NCBI RefSeq assembly: GCF_000956545.1 | Contig: NZ_JYIT01000085.1 | Coordinates: 62,001 to 126,000 of the forward strand | Reading direction: 5' to 3' | DNA from: Microbacterium azadirachtae | Lineage (GTDB): Bacteria; Actinomycetota; Actinomycetes; Actinomycetales; Microbacteriaceae | Length of the DNA stretch: 64,000 nt | Shown: positions 48,523 to 62,263 of the stretch, piece after piece | Position numbering within the stretch: position 1 is the stretch's first letter | Layout: every line of letters starts with the position of its first letter | Made by a program: the position numbers and the translations under genes | The notes under the pieces: generated by a model | What the model was told of the DNA's origin: nothing | The model's database searches: none | What the model saw: the letters and a program-made list of their open reading frames with translations, nothing else

Positions 48523-49508
48523 GACACCTGCTCGACACCCGCACGCTCTCCCGCGCGGACGCGCTGCGGATCCTCGACATCGCCGAGGACATGGCGGACA
48601 CCCAGTCCCGTGAGGTCAAGAAGCTCCCGACCCTGCGCGGCAAGACCGTCGTGAACCTGTTCTTCGAGGACTCCACCCGCACGCGCATCTCTTTCGAGGC
48701 AGCCGCGAAGCGGCTCTCCGCCGACGTGATCAACTTCGCGGCGAAGGGCTCGAGCGTCTCCAAGGGCGAGAGCCTGAAGGACACGGCGCAGACCCTGGAG
48801 GCGATCGGCGCCGACGCCGTCGTCGTGCGCCATCCGGCGTCGGGGGCCCCGCGCACGCTGGCCACGAGCGGATGGATCTCCGCGGGCGTCGTGAACGCCG
48901 GCGACGGCACGCACGAGCACCCCACCCAGGCCCTGCTCGACGCCTACACGATCCGCAAGCGCCGGTTCGGCGCCGACAGCCGCGGACGCGACCTCGCCGG
49001 GGTGCGCGTCGTCATCGTCGGCGACGTGCTGCACTCCCGCGTGGCGCGCTCGAACGTGTGGCTGCTCTCGGCGCTCGGCGCCGCCGTCACCCTGGTCACG
49101 CCGCCGACGCTCATCCCGCAGGACGTCACGGCCTGGCCCGCCCGGGTGCTGTACGACCTCGATGCGGCGCTGGCGGAGGAGCCGGACGCGGTGATGATGC
49201 TGCGCATCCAGCTCGAGCGCATGCACGCGGCGTTCTTCCCCTCCGAGCGCGAGTACGCGCGTCGCTGGGGCCTCGACGCCGCGCGGCTGCGCCGCCTTCC
49301 CGACGATACGATCGTCATGCACCCCGGTCCGATGAACCGGGGACTGGAGATCTCCTCCGACGCCGCCGACTCCGCGCGCTCGACCGTGCTCGAGCAGGTC
49401 GCGAACGGCGTCTCGGTGCGGATGGCTGCGCTCTACCTGCTGCTGGCCGGAGCCCCTTCCGCGGGCTCGGGGACCGAGGACGACGAGATGAATCGAGGAG
49501 AACGATGA
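48519..49508 (+). CDS. pyrB: Aspartate carbamoyltransferase, catalytic subunit
   Basis: A 329-residue protein with the carbamoyl-phosphate loop [17 protein letters not shown] (about residues 48-64), [30 protein letters not shown], and [13 protein letters not shown]. No pyrI regulatory gene is present, as usual in actinobacteria. It makes carbamoyl aspartate and probably associates with the dihydroorotase encoded next. Confidence 0.97.
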   Translation: MRHLLDTRTLSRADALRILDIAEDMADTQSREVKKLPTLRGKTVVNLFFEDSTRTRISFEAAAKRLSADVINFAAKGSSVSKGESLKDTAQTLEAIGADAVVVRHPASGAPRTLATSGWISAGVVNAGDGTHEHPTQALLDAYTIRKRRFGADSRGRDLAGVRVVIVGDVLHSRVARSNVWLLSALGAAVTLVTPPTLIPQDVTAWPARVLYDLDAALAEEPDAVMMLRIQLERMHAAFFPSEREYARRWGLDAARLRRLPDDTIVMHPGPMNRGLEISSDAADSARSTVLEQVANGVSVRMAALYLLLAGAPSAGSGTEDDEMNRGER

Positions 49509-50812
49509 CCGAGAGCCTGCTGTTCCGGGGCGCGAGCGTTCTCGGAGCCGAGTCCGCCGACATCCTGGTGAAGGACGGCGTGATCGCCGAGCTCGGCTCC
49601 GGCCTCTCGGCGGCCGGTGCGCGCGTGATCGACGCCGACGGACTGGTCGCCCTGCCGGGGCTCGTCGACCTGCACACGCACCTCCGCGAGCCGGGCTATG
49701 AGGCCAGCGAGACCGTGCTCTCGGGCACCCGCGCCGCCGCCGCCGGCGGCTTCACGGCCGTCTTCGCGATGCCGAACACCTCTCCGGTCGCCGACTCGGC
49801 CGGCGTGGTGGAGCAGGAGCTCGCGCTCGGAGAGGCGGCGGGCTACGCCACCGTGCAGCCCATCGGCGCCGTGACCGTCGGGCAGAAGGGCGAGCGCCTC
49901 GCCGAGCTCGGCGCGATGGCGTCCTCTCGCGCTCAGGTGCGCGTGTTCAGCGACGACGGCTTCTGCGTCTGGGATCCGCTGATCATGCGCCGCGCGCTCG
50001 AGTACGTGAAGGCGTTCGACGGCGTCATCGCGCAGCACGCGCAGGATCCGCGGCTGACCGAGGGGGCCCAGCTCAACGAGGGCGCCGTGTCGGCCGAGCT
50101 CGGTCTCGCCGGCTGGCCCGCGGTGGCCGAGGAGTCGATCATCGCGCGCGACATCCTGCTCGCCGAGCACGTCGGATCCCGCCTGCACGTCTGCCATCTG
50201 TCCACCGCCGGATCCGTCGATCTGATCCGCTGGGCGAAGAAGCGGGGCGTGGCCGTGACCGCCGAGGTCACCCCGCATCACCTCCTGCTGACCGACGAGC
50301 TCGCTCGCGGCTACGACGCGCGGTTCAAGGTCAACCCGCCGCTGCGGACGCAGGAGGACGTCCTCGCCGTGCGTGAAGGACTCGCCGACGGCACGATCGA
50401 CATCGTCGCGACCGACCACGCCCCGCACCCGAGCGAAGCCAAGGCGTGCGAGTGGCAGGCGGCCGCGAACGGCATGGTCGGGCTGGAGTCCGCCCTGCGC
50501 GTGGTGCACCAGGCCATGGTCCAGACCGGGCTGCTGGGCTGGGAGGACGTCGCACGCGTCATGAGCGCCGCGCCCGCGCGGATCGGCTCGCTGACCGGCC
50601 ATGGCACGCCGATCGCCGCCGGGCAGCCGGCCGAGTTCACGCTCTACGACGCCGCCGCCCAGGGCGTCTTCGCCGAGGCGGATCTGCACGGCCAGAGCAC
50701 GAACTCGCCGTATCTCGGACGGGATCTGCCCGGCAAGGTCCTCTGGACCGTGCATCGCGGCTACCTGACGCTCGAGGACGGCGTGCTCGCGACCCTCGGA
50801 GCGCACTCGTGA
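49505..50812 (+). CDS. pyrC: Dihydroorotase
   Basis: A 435-residue amidohydrolase with the metal motif [26 protein letters not shown], further His ligands in QHAQDP and [11 protein letters not shown], and the catalytic Asp in [14 protein letters not shown]. It cyclises carbamoyl aspartate. It overlaps pyrB by 4 bp. Confidence 0.97.
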   Translation: MTESLLFRGASVLGAESADILVKDGVIAELGSGLSAAGARVIDADGLVALPGLVDLHTHLREPGYEASETVLSGTRAAAAGGFTAVFAMPNTSPVADSAGVVEQELALGEAAGYATVQPIGAVTVGQKGERLAELGAMASSRAQVRVFSDDGFCVWDPLIMRRALEYVKAFDGVIAQHAQDPRLTEGAQLNEGAVSAELGLAGWPAVAEESIIARDILLAEHVGSRLHVCHLSTAGSVDLIRWAKKRGVAVTAEVTPHHLLLTDELARGYDARFKVNPPLRTQEDVLAVREGLADGTIDIVATDHAPHPSEAKACEWQAAANGMVGLESALRVVHQAMVQTGLLGWEDVARVMSAAPARIGSLTGHGTPIAAGQPAEFTLYDAAAQGVFAEADLHGQSTNSPYLGRDLPGKVLWTVHRGYLTLEDGVLATLGAHS

Positions 50813-51330
50813 GCCAGCAGATCGCCGGCGCCGTGGTGCTCGGCGTCGCGGTGCTGCTCATCCTCGCCGGCGTCTGGGCCTGGCGCGCGCGGCTGCGACG
50901 CGACTCCGGGCTCACGGCTCCGCTCGGCGTCCCCGAGCACGCCGAGGTGCGCGCACGCTACGAGACGCTGTACGTCGCGACGACGAAGCACGATCACTCG
51001 CTCGAGCGCCTCGCCGTCCGTCCGCTCGTGTACCGGGCGCGGGGCGAGCTCACGATCACCGATCGCGGCGCGGCCCTCAGCCTCGACGGCTCGCCGACCG
51101 TGTTCCTCGCCTCCTCGCGTCTGCTCGGCGTCGATCGGGCCACGGTCACGATCGACCGCGCCGTCGAGCCGGGCGGTCTCATCCGCCTCGTCTGGCGCAC
51201 CGACGACGGAACGCTCGTCGACAGCTACCTCCGCATCACCGGCGACCTGGGCAGCACCGATGCCGCAGGCGCCGCGCTCACCGACCTCCAGCGCCTGTGC
51301 GCTGCCTCCGAGACAGGAGAAACCGCATGA
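50809..51330 (+). CDS. PH-like-domain membrane protein between pyrC and carA
   Basis: A 173-residue protein with one N-terminal span (about residues 5-24, [21 protein letters not shown]) followed by a beta-rich domain ([48 protein letters not shown]). Its place matches that of Rv1382 in the mycobacterial operon, whose function is unknown. GTGA and ATGA overlaps couple it to both neighbours, so it is made together with the pathway enzymes. Confidence 0.82.
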   Translation: MSQQIAGAVVLGVAVLLILAGVWAWRARLRRDSGLTAPLGVPEHAEVRARYETLYVATTKHDHSLERLAVRPLVYRARGELTITDRGAALSLDGSPTVFLASSRLLGVDRATVTIDRAVEPGGLIRLVWRTDDGTLVDSYLRITGDLGSTDAAGAALTDLQRLCAASETGETA

Positions 51331-52498
51331 CCACCCCCATCGCATCGTCCGGGCACGCCGCGGACGCCGCCGTGCTCGTCCTCGAGGACGGCACCCGCCA
51401 CGTCGGGCGCGCGTACGGCGCCCGCGGCACCACCCTGGGCGAGGTCGTCTTCGCCACGGGCATGTCCGGCTACCAGGAGACCCTGACGGACCCCTCCTAC
51501 GCAGGACAGATCGTGCTGCAGACCGCGCCGCACATCGGCAACACGGGCATGAACGACGAGGACCCCGAGTCCCGCCGCATCTGGGTCGCCGGCTACATCG
51601 TTCGAGACCCCTCGCGGGTCGTGTCGAACTGGCGGGCGAACAGCTCGCTGGACGACACCCTGGTCCGCGACGGCATCGTCGGCATCAGCGGCATCGACAC
51701 CCGCGCCGTCACCCGGCACATCCGCTCGGCGGGATCCATGCGCGGCGGCATCTTCTCCGGCGCGGACGCGGCCCTGGATGCGGACGAGCAGCTGCGCCGC
51801 GTCACGGAGGCGCCCGAGATGGCCGGGCAGAACCTGTCCGCGCAGGTGTCCGTCTCCGTCGCCGAGGTCACCCCGGCAACGGGGGAGCGCATCGGCAACC
51901 TCGCCGTGCTCGACCTCGGCGTCAAGCAGTCCACGCTCGACAACCTCGCCGCGCGCGGGTTCGACGTCCACGTGCTGCCGCAGTCGTCCACCTTCGCCGA
52001 CATCGCCGCGATCGAGCCCGTGGCCGTGTTCTATTCGAACGGGCCCGGAGATCCGTCCGCATCCGACGCGCAGGTCGCGGTGCTCCGCGAGGTCCTCGAT
52101 GCGGGTCTGCCGTACTTCGGGATCTGCTTCGGCAACCAGCTGTTCGGCCGCGCCCTCGGCCTCGGCACCTACAAGCTCACGTTCGGCCACCGCGGCATCA
52201 ACCAGCCGGTGCTCGACAAGGCCACGGGGCGCGTCGAGATCACGGCGCACAACCACGGCTTCGCCGTCGAGGCGCCCATCGAGGGCTCCTTCGACAGCCC
52301 GCACGGCTACGGCAAGGTCGAGGTCAGCCACGTCGGCCTCAACGACCAGGTGGTCGAGGGGCTTCGCGCCCTCGACATCCCGGCCTTCTCGGTGCAGTAC
52401 CACCCCGAGGCCGCCGCCGGCCCGCACGACGCCAACTACCTCTTCGACCGTTTCCGCGACGTCGTCGTCGCCCACCTCGCAAAGAAGGACAGCAAGTA

Positions 52499-52499
<1 letters not shown>
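51327..52499 (+). CDS. carA: Carbamoyl-phosphate synthase, small (glutaminase) subunit
   Basis: A 390-residue protein. The N-terminal domain contains [21 protein letters not shown]. The class I amidotransferase domain has SNGPGDPS, the nucleophile Cys in [14 protein letters not shown], and His-Glu in [13 protein letters not shown]. It supplies ammonia to CarB. The ATG overlaps the previous stop. Confidence 0.97.
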
Positions 52500-55782
<3,283 letters not shown>

Positions 55783-55786
<4 letters not shown>

Positions 55787-56655
55787 ACTTCGGCTTCGGC
55801 TCCCGGCTGCGCGGGACGCTCGACGCACACGGTCCGCTGTGCGTCGGGATCGATCCGCATGCGGCGCTCCTGGATTCCTGGGGGCTGCCGCAGAGCGCCG
55901 AAGGCGTGCGCGCCTTCGGCCTCGCGGTGGTCGACGCCGCGGCAGGCAGGGTCGCGGCGGTCAAGCCCCAGGTGGCCTTCTTCGAGAGATTCGGCTCTGC
56001 CGGGTTCGCCGCGCTGGAGGACGTCCTCGCGGCGGCCCGCTCCGCCGAGCTGCTGACGATCGCGGACGCCAAGCGCGGAGACATCGGCACCACGATGGCC
56101 GGGTACGCTCAGGCCTGGCTGGAGCCGGGGTCGCCGCTGGAGGCGGACGCGCTGACCATCAGCCCCTATCTCGGGGGCGGATCCCTGGCCGAGGCGATCA
56201 CGCAGGCGCTGCCGGCCGGCAAGGGCGTGTTCGTCCTGGCCGCGACCAGCAACCCCGATGGAGCCTCGGTGCAGCAGGCGCGCACCGGCACGCCGGGGGA
56301 GACCGTGGCCCTGCGCGTCACGCGCGACGTCACCGCCCTCGACCCGTCGAGCACGGCGCTCCGCGCCCTGGACCCGTCGGTCGCGCCCCTCGGATCGGTG
56401 GGGCTGGTCGTCGGTGCGACGATCGATCGCTCCGCGTTCGCGCTCGACGACGACACCCTGCGCACGATGCCCCTGCTCGCCCCGGGATTCGGTGCGCAGG
56501 GGGCGACGCCTGAGGATCTGCGCGCGAGATTCGGTACGCTGGCAGGTAACGTCCTGGCTTCCGAAAGCCGGAGCATCCTGTCCGCAGGTCCGGACCGGAT
56601 CGCAGCGACGATCGAAGAGCGCGCCGCGCGATACCAGGAGGTCATGGGTGGCTGA
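55783..56655 (+). CDS. pyrF: Orotidine 5'-phosphate decarboxylase, type 2
   Basis: A 290-residue barrel of the long form. It has [27 protein letters not shown], the catalytic [15 protein letters not shown] (Lys and Asp, about residues 92-106), and [10 protein letters not shown] in the phosphate loop. It ends the de novo pathway with UMP. GTG start, overlapping carB by 4 bp. Confidence 0.96.
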
Positions 56656-57562
56656 ACCGGCAGGGCGCGTGGTGCCCGAGGTCGATCGCGTCGCCGCCGC
56701 TCGTCGAGCGGTCGAGCGCCGCCGGGCACGGGCATCGCTGAAACGGGATCTCACCATGCGCGTGATCGCGCCGCAGGACGTGCTGGCCGCCGCGGCGGCG
56801 GATCCGCATTCCACCGCCGGATCCCTGCGCGTGCCGGACTTCCTGACCGCGCTGCCCGCGATCGGCGCGGGCAAGCGGGACCGGATCCTGGCCGACCTGC
56901 AGATCTCCCCGGTCAAGCGGCTCGGCGGCCTCGGCACCCGACAGCAGCAGGCGCTGCGGGCCTGGGTGGACACGCGCTTCCCGCTGCCTTCGCCGCGGGA
57001 GGGGCGCAGCCGCCTGCTCGTGCTGGCCGGGCCGACCGCCGTGGGCAAGGGCACCGTCGCCGCCCACATCCGCGAGAACCATCCCGAGATCCACCTCTCC
57101 GTCTCTGCGACCACGCGCGCGCCGCGCCCCGGAGAGCAGGACGGGGTCCACTACTTCTTCGTCGACGACGCCGAGTTCGACCGCATGATCGCCGAGGGCG
57201 AACTGCTCGAGTACGCGACGGTGCACAACAAGTTCCGCTACGGCACGCCGCGCAAGCCGATCGAGGCGGCGCTGGCCGAGGGCAAGACGGTGCTGCTCGA
57301 GATCGACCTGCAGGGCGCACGCCAGGTGCGGGCCGCGGACCCGTCCGCGAATCTCGTCTTCCTGCTGCCCCCGTCCTGGGACGAGCTCGTGCAGCGTCTC
57401 GTCGGCCGCGGCACCGAGGACGCCGAGGAGCGGGCACGCCGGCTGCGCACTGCGAAGGTCGAACTGGCCTCGCAGAGCGAGTTCGATCACCGGGTCGTGA
57501 ACGAGGACGTCGCCACGGCCGCCCGCGAGGTCGTAGAATTGACGGCAGACTCCGCGCGCTGA
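56648..57562 (+). CDS. gmk: mIHF-guanylate kinase fusion
   Basis: A 304-residue protein, about 100 longer than usual guanylate kinases. Residues 15-112 match mycobacterial integration host factor: [20 protein letters not shown], then [12 protein letters not shown], then [18 protein letters not shown]. The kinase follows with the P-loop [14 protein letters not shown] (127-140), [32 protein letters not shown] and [10 protein letters not shown]. In mycobacteria mihF and gmk are separate neighbours. Here they form one frame without stop. GTG 56648 is supported by AGGAGG and an 8-bp overlap with pyrF. It should phosphorylate GMP and may bind DNA. Confidence 0.92.
   Translation: MAEPAGRVVPEVDRVAAARRAVERRRARASLKRDLTMRVIAPQDVLAAAAADPHSTAGSLRVPDFLTALPAIGAGKRDRILADLQISPVKRLGGLGTRQQQALRAWVDTRFPLPSPREGRSRLLVLAGPTAVGKGTVAAHIRENHPEIHLSVSATTRAPRPGEQDGVHYFFVDDAEFDRMIAEGELLEYATVHNKFRYGTPRKPIEAALAEGKTVLLEIDLQGARQVRAADPSANLVFLLPPSWDELVQRLVGRGTEDAEERARRLRTAKVELASQSEFDHRVVNEDVATAAREVVELTADSAR
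57534..57539 (+). promoter_or_regulatory. Candidate -10 element (TAGAAT) for rpoZ
   Basis: TAGAAT within the end of gmk, 103 nt before the rpoZ ATG. The leader holds a GTCCTT/AAGGAC stem. Confidence 0.4.
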
Positions 57563-57642
57563 CAGTCCTTGGGCTCGTCGAAGGACCAGCGCGCCCGCAT
57601 TCTTCTCCGCGACGCACCGTCGCCAGACACAGGAGGTCCACC

Positions 57643-57897
57643 ATGGCCGGAAACAACCAGGGCATCATCGACCCGCCCATCGACAACCTTCTCGAGCGCG
57701 TCGAGTCGAAGTACGAGCTCGTGATCTACGCGGCCAAGCGCGCGCGCCAGATCAACGACTACTACTCCGACCTGCACGAGGGCAACCTGTTCGACAACGT
57801 GGGTCCGCTGGTCGACTCCTCGGTCGAGGACAAGCCCCTGACCATCGCGCTGCACGAGATCAACGAGGACAAGCTCCGCATCCGCCACGCGGAGTGA
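57643..57897 (+). CDS. rpoZ: RNA polymerase omega subunit
   Basis: An 84-residue protein with [29 protein letters not shown], the omega core that wraps the beta' C-terminus, and [23 protein letters not shown] lies 6 nt before the ATG. It follows gmk as in most bacteria. Confidence 0.97.
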   Translation: MAGNNQGIIDPPIDNLLERVESKYELVIYAAKRARQINDYYSDLHEGNLFDNVGPLVDSSVEDKPLTIALHEINEDKLRIRHAE

Positions 57898-57921
57898 GCT
57901 GACTCCGTCGGTTTCAGACAG

Positions 57922-57960
57922 GGAGCCGCCGTCATCCGGTCCGAGGATGTCGGCGGCTCC
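57922..57960 (+). terminator. Terminator after rpoZ
   Basis: GGAGCCGCCG pairs with CGGCGGCTCC (57922-57931 with 57951-57960), with an inner CATCC/GGATG stem. It probably ends the pyr-gmk-rpoZ transcription unit. Confidence 0.85.
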
Positions 57961-57963
57961 GTC

Positions 57964-58007
57964 CATACTGGGATCGGGCGGTCCAGTCCGCACCCGGACA
58001 CGATCCC
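57964..58007 (+). promoter_or_regulatory. Possible metK promoter and leader hairpin
   Basis: CATACT (57964-57969) could be a -10. GGGATCG (57970-57976) and CGATCCC (58001-58007) pair, with an inner GTCC/GGAC. No SAM riboswitch core was recognised. Confidence 0.35.
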
Positions 58008-58043
58008 GCCCCGCCACCCGCCCCGCACACCTAGGGAGCACCG

Positions 58044-59237
58044 ATGAGCGCGCTGCGTCTGTTCACCTCCGAGTCCGTCACCGAAGGACACCCGGACAAG
58101 ATCTGCGACCAGATCTCCGATTCGATCCTCGACGGGCTGCTCACGGTGGACACCGGTGCGCGGGTCGCGGTCGAGACGCTGGTGACGACCGGCCTCGTGC
58201 ACGTCGCCGGGGAGATCCGCACCTCGGGCTACGTCGACATCCCCACCATCGTCCGCGAAGTGGTGAACGGGATCGGCTACACCTCCAGCGACACGGGATT
58301 CGACGGCTCGTCCTGCGGCGTGAGCGTCTCGGTGGGGGAGCAGTCCGCCGACATCGCGAGCGGCGTCGACCAGGCGCAGGAGCACCGCGAGGGCGGATCC
58401 CGCGACCCGCGCGACCTGCTCGGCGCCGGCGACCAGGGCATCATGTTCGGTTTCGCGACGACCGAGACGCCTCAGCTCATGCCGATGGCTGCCTGGACCG
58501 CGCACCGGCTCGCGGAGAGGCTCACCCAGGTGCGTCGCGACGGCACGCTCCCGTTCCTGCGTCCCGACGGCAAGACGCAGGTCACCCTGGGGTACGACGG
58601 CTTCACGCCGAAGACCGTCGATGCGATCGTGCTGTCCACGCAGCACAACCCCGACATCTCCCAGGAGGAGCTGCGTGCGCTCGTGCGCGAGCACGTCATC
58701 GCCCCGGTGCTGGAGACGACGGGGCTCGACCTCGACGGCGTCAAGGACTACATCAACCCCGCGGGACCGTTCGTGACGGGCGGCCCGAAGGGCGACGCCG
58801 GCCTCACCGGCCGGAAGATCATCATCGACACCTACGGCGGCGCGGCGCGCCACGGCGGCGGTGCCTTCAGCGGCAAGGATCCCTCGAAGGTCGACCGCTC
58901 GGGCGCGTACGCGATGCGGTGGGTGGCCAAGAACGCGGTCGCCGCGGGACTCGCGGAGCGTCTCGAGGTGCAGGTCGCCTACGCGATCGGCGTCGCGCAG
59001 CCCGTGGGCCTGTACGTGGAGACGTTCGGCACGGGCGCCGTCGACGACGAGACCATCACCCGGGCCATCCGCGAGGTGTTCGACCTGCGGCCGCAGGCGA
59101 TCATCGAGGAGCTCGATCTGCTGCGCCCGATCTACGCGGCCACCGCCGCCTACGGGCACTTCGGACGCGAGCTGCCGGAGTTCACCTGGGAGCAGACGAC
59201 CCGCGCGGAGGACCTGCGCCGGGCCGCCGGCCTCTGA
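58044..59237 (+). CDS. metK: S-adenosylmethionine synthetase
   Basis: A 397-residue protein with [61 protein letters not shown] (the phosphate-binding loop), and [20 protein letters not shown]. It makes SAM from Met and ATP. In many actinobacteria coaBC lies between rpoZ and metK. It is missing here. Confidence 0.98.
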   Translation: MSALRLFTSESVTEGHPDKICDQISDSILDGLLTVDTGARVAVETLVTTGLVHVAGEIRTSGYVDIPTIVREVVNGIGYTSSDTGFDGSSCGVSVSVGEQSADIASGVDQAQEHREGGSRDPRDLLGAGDQGIMFGFATTETPQLMPMAAWTAHRLAERLTQVRRDGTLPFLRPDGKTQVTLGYDGFTPKTVDAIVLSTQHNPDISQEELRALVREHVIAPVLETTGLDLDGVKDYINPAGPFVTGGPKGDAGLTGRKIIIDTYGGAARHGGGAFSGKDPSKVDRSGAYAMRWVAKNAVAAGLAERLEVQVAYAIGVAQPVGLYVETFGTGAVDDETITRAIREVFDLRPQAIIEELDLLRPIYAATAAYGHFGRELPEFTWEQTTRAEDLRRAAGL

Positions 59238-59266
59238 ACCCGCTCGCGGAACGGCAGGACCCGCTC

Positions 59267-61267
59267 GTGCCCCGGCCGATCGCTCGCGTGCTGCTCGACT
59301 CGCCGGTCCCGCAGCTGGATCGACTCTTCGACTACGCGATCCCCGAGGAGCTGACCGGCGACGCCCTTCCCGGCGTGCGCGTCCGCGTGCCGCTGCGTTC
59401 GGCGGGGCGCGTCGTGGACGCCTTCGTCGTCGAGATCGCGGTCGAGGAGGACGACGCCCGCACCCTTGCGGAGCTCGACGCCGTCGTCTCCCGCGCACAG
59501 GTGCTTCCGGAACGCCTGCACGCCCTCGCCCGACGGGTGGCCGATCGGGCCGCGGGCGGCGCGTCCGACGTGCTGCGGCTGATCGTCCCCAAGCGCCAGG
59601 TGAGGGTCGAGAAGGCCTGGCTCGCGGCAGGCGCGGAGAACCCCGAGGGCGCGCGGTCTCGGGCGGAGGACGGGGCGCAGCCCGCGTCGGCCGCGGAGGA
59701 TTCCACAGCTGCGTCTCAGGTCGCGGCGACGCTCGCCCAGTACGCGGGCCTGACGGAGGTGATCGCCGAGAAGGGGCGCGCAGCCGTCGAGGCCGTCCCG
59801 CGACTCGCCCCCGACGACCTTCCGGAGTGGACCCGGCTGCTTGCCGCCGCGGCGGCGCACACGCTCGAGGCAGGGGAGTCCTCGATCCTCGTCGTGCCGG
59901 ACTACCGGGATCTCGACCTGCTGATCTCCGCCCTGCAGGCGCTGGCTCCGGACGCGCCGATCGCCCGCCTGGACTCCCGCCAGAGCGGTCCCGACCGCTA
60001 CCGCGCCTATCTGCGCACCCTCGAGGATGCCCCGTGCATCGTGATCGGCAACCGCTCCGCCGCCTACGCCCCGGTGCGGGCGGGACTCGTCGCGCTGTGG
60101 GACGACGGCGACAGCCTCCTCGCGGAGCCGCTCGCGCCGGGCGTGCACGCCCGCGATGTCGCCCTCCTCCGTCAGGAGCAGGAGGGTTCCGCCCTCCTCT
60201 TCGCCGGCCACACCCGGACGACCGACGTCGAAAGGCTCGTGGAGAGCGGCTGGTGCGGGGCGATCGCCGCGGAGCGCCGGCTGCTCCCGCGCGTCGTGCT
60301 CGATTCGACCGAGGATCTCGATCGGCGCGGACAGCGGCTCCCCTCCCGCGCATTCCTCACGGCACGGGAGGCCGCGGCCACCGGTCCGGTGCTGCTGCAG
60401 GTGGCGCGGCCGGGATTCTCCCCGACGCTCGTGTGCGCGTCGTGCCGCGCACCCGCCCGGTGCCGGTCCTGCGGCGGACCGCTCGGTGCCGCCCATCGCG
60501 GTGCGACTCCCGTCTGCGCCTGGTGCGGGCGGGGGGCCCGAGCGTGGTCGTGCAGCGCCTGCGGGAGTGAGAAGGTGCGCTTGGCGGCCTCGGGCAGCGA
60601 GCGGACGGCGGAGGAGCTGGGCCGTGCGTTCCCGGGCATCCGGGTGATCGTCGCGGACGGCGCGCACCCGGTGGAGCGGGTGGATGCGAAGCCCGCGCTC
60701 GTGGTCGCCACGCGCGGGGCCGAGCCCCTGGCGATCGGGGGCTACCGCGCCGTGGTGCTGCTCGACGGATCCCGGATGCTGCAGGCGCCGGAGCTGCGGA
60801 TCGGCGAGTCGTGCCTGCGCTGGTGGTCCAACGCCGCGGCGCTGGCCGCGCCGGGCGCGCCCGTGCACCTCGTCGGCGTCGACGGCGCCGTCGCCCGCGC
60901 CCTGGCCACCTGGTCGCACGCCTCCTATGCGCGCAGCGAGCTCGCCGAGCGCGCGCCGCTGCGGATGCCGCCGACGGTGCGCGTGGCGCAGCTGGAGGGC
61001 ACCGGAGCGGGTGTCCGACGCGCCCTCGATGACCTGGCCGCGCTGCACCTGCCGCCGGATGCCGTGCTCGGCCCCGTGCCGATCGACGGCGACCCCGATG
61101 AGCGCGAGCGCGCGCTCGTGCGCTTCCCGTACGCCGAGGGCACCCGCGTCGCCTCGACCCTTCGCGCCGCGGTGGTCGCCGAGGCCATGGGCCGCCGGCG
61201 GGGCCGCGGCCGCACGGTACGGACTACGCTCTCGGTGAGGCTCGACGTCATCGAACCCGACCTCTGA
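59267..61267 (+). CDS. priA: PriA-like primosomal protein N', helicase-defective actinobacterial type
   Basis: A 666-residue protein. The N-terminal DNA-binding domain contains VLLDSPVPQLDRLFDYAIP and GVRVRVPL. The zinc-binding insertion has eight cysteines (CASCRAPARCRSCGG, then CAWCGRGARAWSCSACGS). The place of Walker A has no GxGKT (it reads WTRLLAAAAAH), and motif II reads WDDGD instead of DEEH, so ATP-driven helicase activity is unlikely. Such degenerate PriA proteins are usual in actinobacteria. GTG 59267 with AGGA is the first start in frame after metK. Confidence 0.85.
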   Translation: MPRPIARVLLDSPVPQLDRLFDYAIPEELTGDALPGVRVRVPLRSAGRVVDAFVVEIAVEEDDARTLAELDAVVSRAQVLPERLHALARRVADRAAGGASDVLRLIVPKRQVRVEKAWLAAGAENPEGARSRAEDGAQPASAAEDSTAASQVAATLAQYAGLTEVIAEKGRAAVEAVPRLAPDDLPEWTRLLAAAAAHTLEAGESSILVVPDYRDLDLLISALQALAPDAPIARLDSRQSGPDRYRAYLRTLEDAPCIVIGNRSAAYAPVRAGLVALWDDGDSLLAEPLAPGVHARDVALLRQEQEGSALLFAGHTRTTDVERLVESGWCGAIAAERRLLPRVVLDSTEDLDRRGQRLPSRAFLTAREAAATGPVLLQVARPGFSPTLVCASCRAPARCRSCGGPLGAAHRGATPVCAWCGRGARAWSCSACGSEKVRLAASGSERTAEELGRAFPGIRVIVADGAHPVERVDAKPALVVATRGAEPLAIGGYRAVVLLDGSRMLQAPELRIGESCLRWWSNAAALAAPGAPVHLVGVDGAVARALATWSHASYARSELAERAPLRMPPTVRVAQLEGTGAGVRRALDDLAALHLPPDAVLGPVPIDGDPDERERALVRFPYAEGTRVASTLRAAVVAEAMGRRRGRGRTVRTTLSVRLDVIEPDL

Positions 61268-61315
61268 CCGGCCGCTCGTCACGAGCGTCCGCCGCCCCCT
61301 TCCGAAGGACCTTTC

Positions 61316-62263
61316 ATGCGCCTCGTCTTCGCCGGCACGCCGGCGGCCGCCGTGCCCACCCTCCGCCTCCTCGCCGCCCAGCACGAGATCGTGGCGGTGG
61401 TGACTCGCCCGGACGCTCCGCTCGGGCGCAAGCGGATCCTGACCCCGTCGCCCGTCGCGCAGGAGGCGGAAGCCCTGGGGATCCCGACCATCAAGGCCGC
61501 GCGCCTGGACGATGAGGCGACGGCGCGCATCGCGGCGCTCCGTCCGGAGCTCGGCGTCATCGTGGCCTACGGCGGCCTCGTTCGCGAGCCGCTGCTCAGC
61601 ACGCCCGTGCACGGCTGGATCAACCTGCACTTCTCGCTGCTCCCGGCCTGGCGCGGCGCCGCGCCGGTGCAGCGCGCACTCATCGCAGGCGACGCGGAGC
61701 TGGGCGCGACCGTGTTCCAGCTCGTGCCGGAACTCGATGCGGGCGACGTGCACGCGGAGCGGGTCTTCTCCGTGCCCGACGATGCGACCGCCGACGCCGT
61801 GCTCGCGTCCCTCGCGGTCGACGGAGCCGGCCTCACGGCGGAGGCGGTGGCCGCGATCGCCGACGGCAGCGCCCGTCCGAGGCCTCAGCGCGGAGAGGTC
61901 ACGCACGCCGCGAAGCTCGGGCTCGCGGACGGGCTGCTCTCGTGGCACGAGCCGGCCGAGGCCGTGTTCGCCCGCTACCGGGGCGTCACCAGCGAGCCCG
62001 GTGCGCACACGACCATCGACGGCGCGCCGCTGAAAGTGCGCGAACTGGCGCGGACGCAGGACGCGGATCCACTCCCGCCCGGCGAGCTCCGCGGGGTGAA
62101 GGGCGGCGTGCTCGTCGGCACCGGGAGCGCCCCTCTGCTGCTCGTGCAGGTGCAGCCGGCGGGCAAGGCGGCCATGGCCGCCGCCGACTGGTTCCGCGGG
62201 CTGCGCGTCCCCGACGGCGAGACGGTGCGGCTGGGCGAGGACGCCGGGCGGGGTGAGGCGTGA
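61316..62263 (+). CDS. fmt: Methionyl-tRNA formyltransferase
   Basis: A 315-residue protein with RLVFAGTPAAAVPTL, the catalytic NLHFSLLPAWRGAAPVQRALIAGD (Asn-His, and the SLLPxWRGAAP loop), and FQLVPELDAGDV. The C-terminal OB domain ends with VPDGETVRLGE. It formylates initiator tRNA. AAGGA precedes the ATG. Confidence 0.96.
   Translation: MRLVFAGTPAAAVPTLRLLAAQHEIVAVVTRPDAPLGRKRILTPSPVAQEAEALGIPTIKAARLDDEATARIAALRPELGVIVAYGGLVREPLLSTPVHGWINLHFSLLPAWRGAAPVQRALIAGDAELGATVFQLVPELDAGDVHAERVFSVPDDATADAVLASLAVDGAGLTAEAVAAIADGSARPRPQRGEVTHAAKLGLADGLLSWHEPAEAVFARYRGVTSEPGAHTTIDGAPLKVRELARTQDADPLPPGELRGVKGGVLVGTGSAPLLLVQVQPAGKAAMAAADWFRGLRVPDGETVRLGEDAGRGEA

Noticed and set aside
57961..58043. SAM riboswitch before metK
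   Set aside because: There is only a simple hairpin. The conserved SAM core and pseudoknot sequences are not seen, and the leader is too short.
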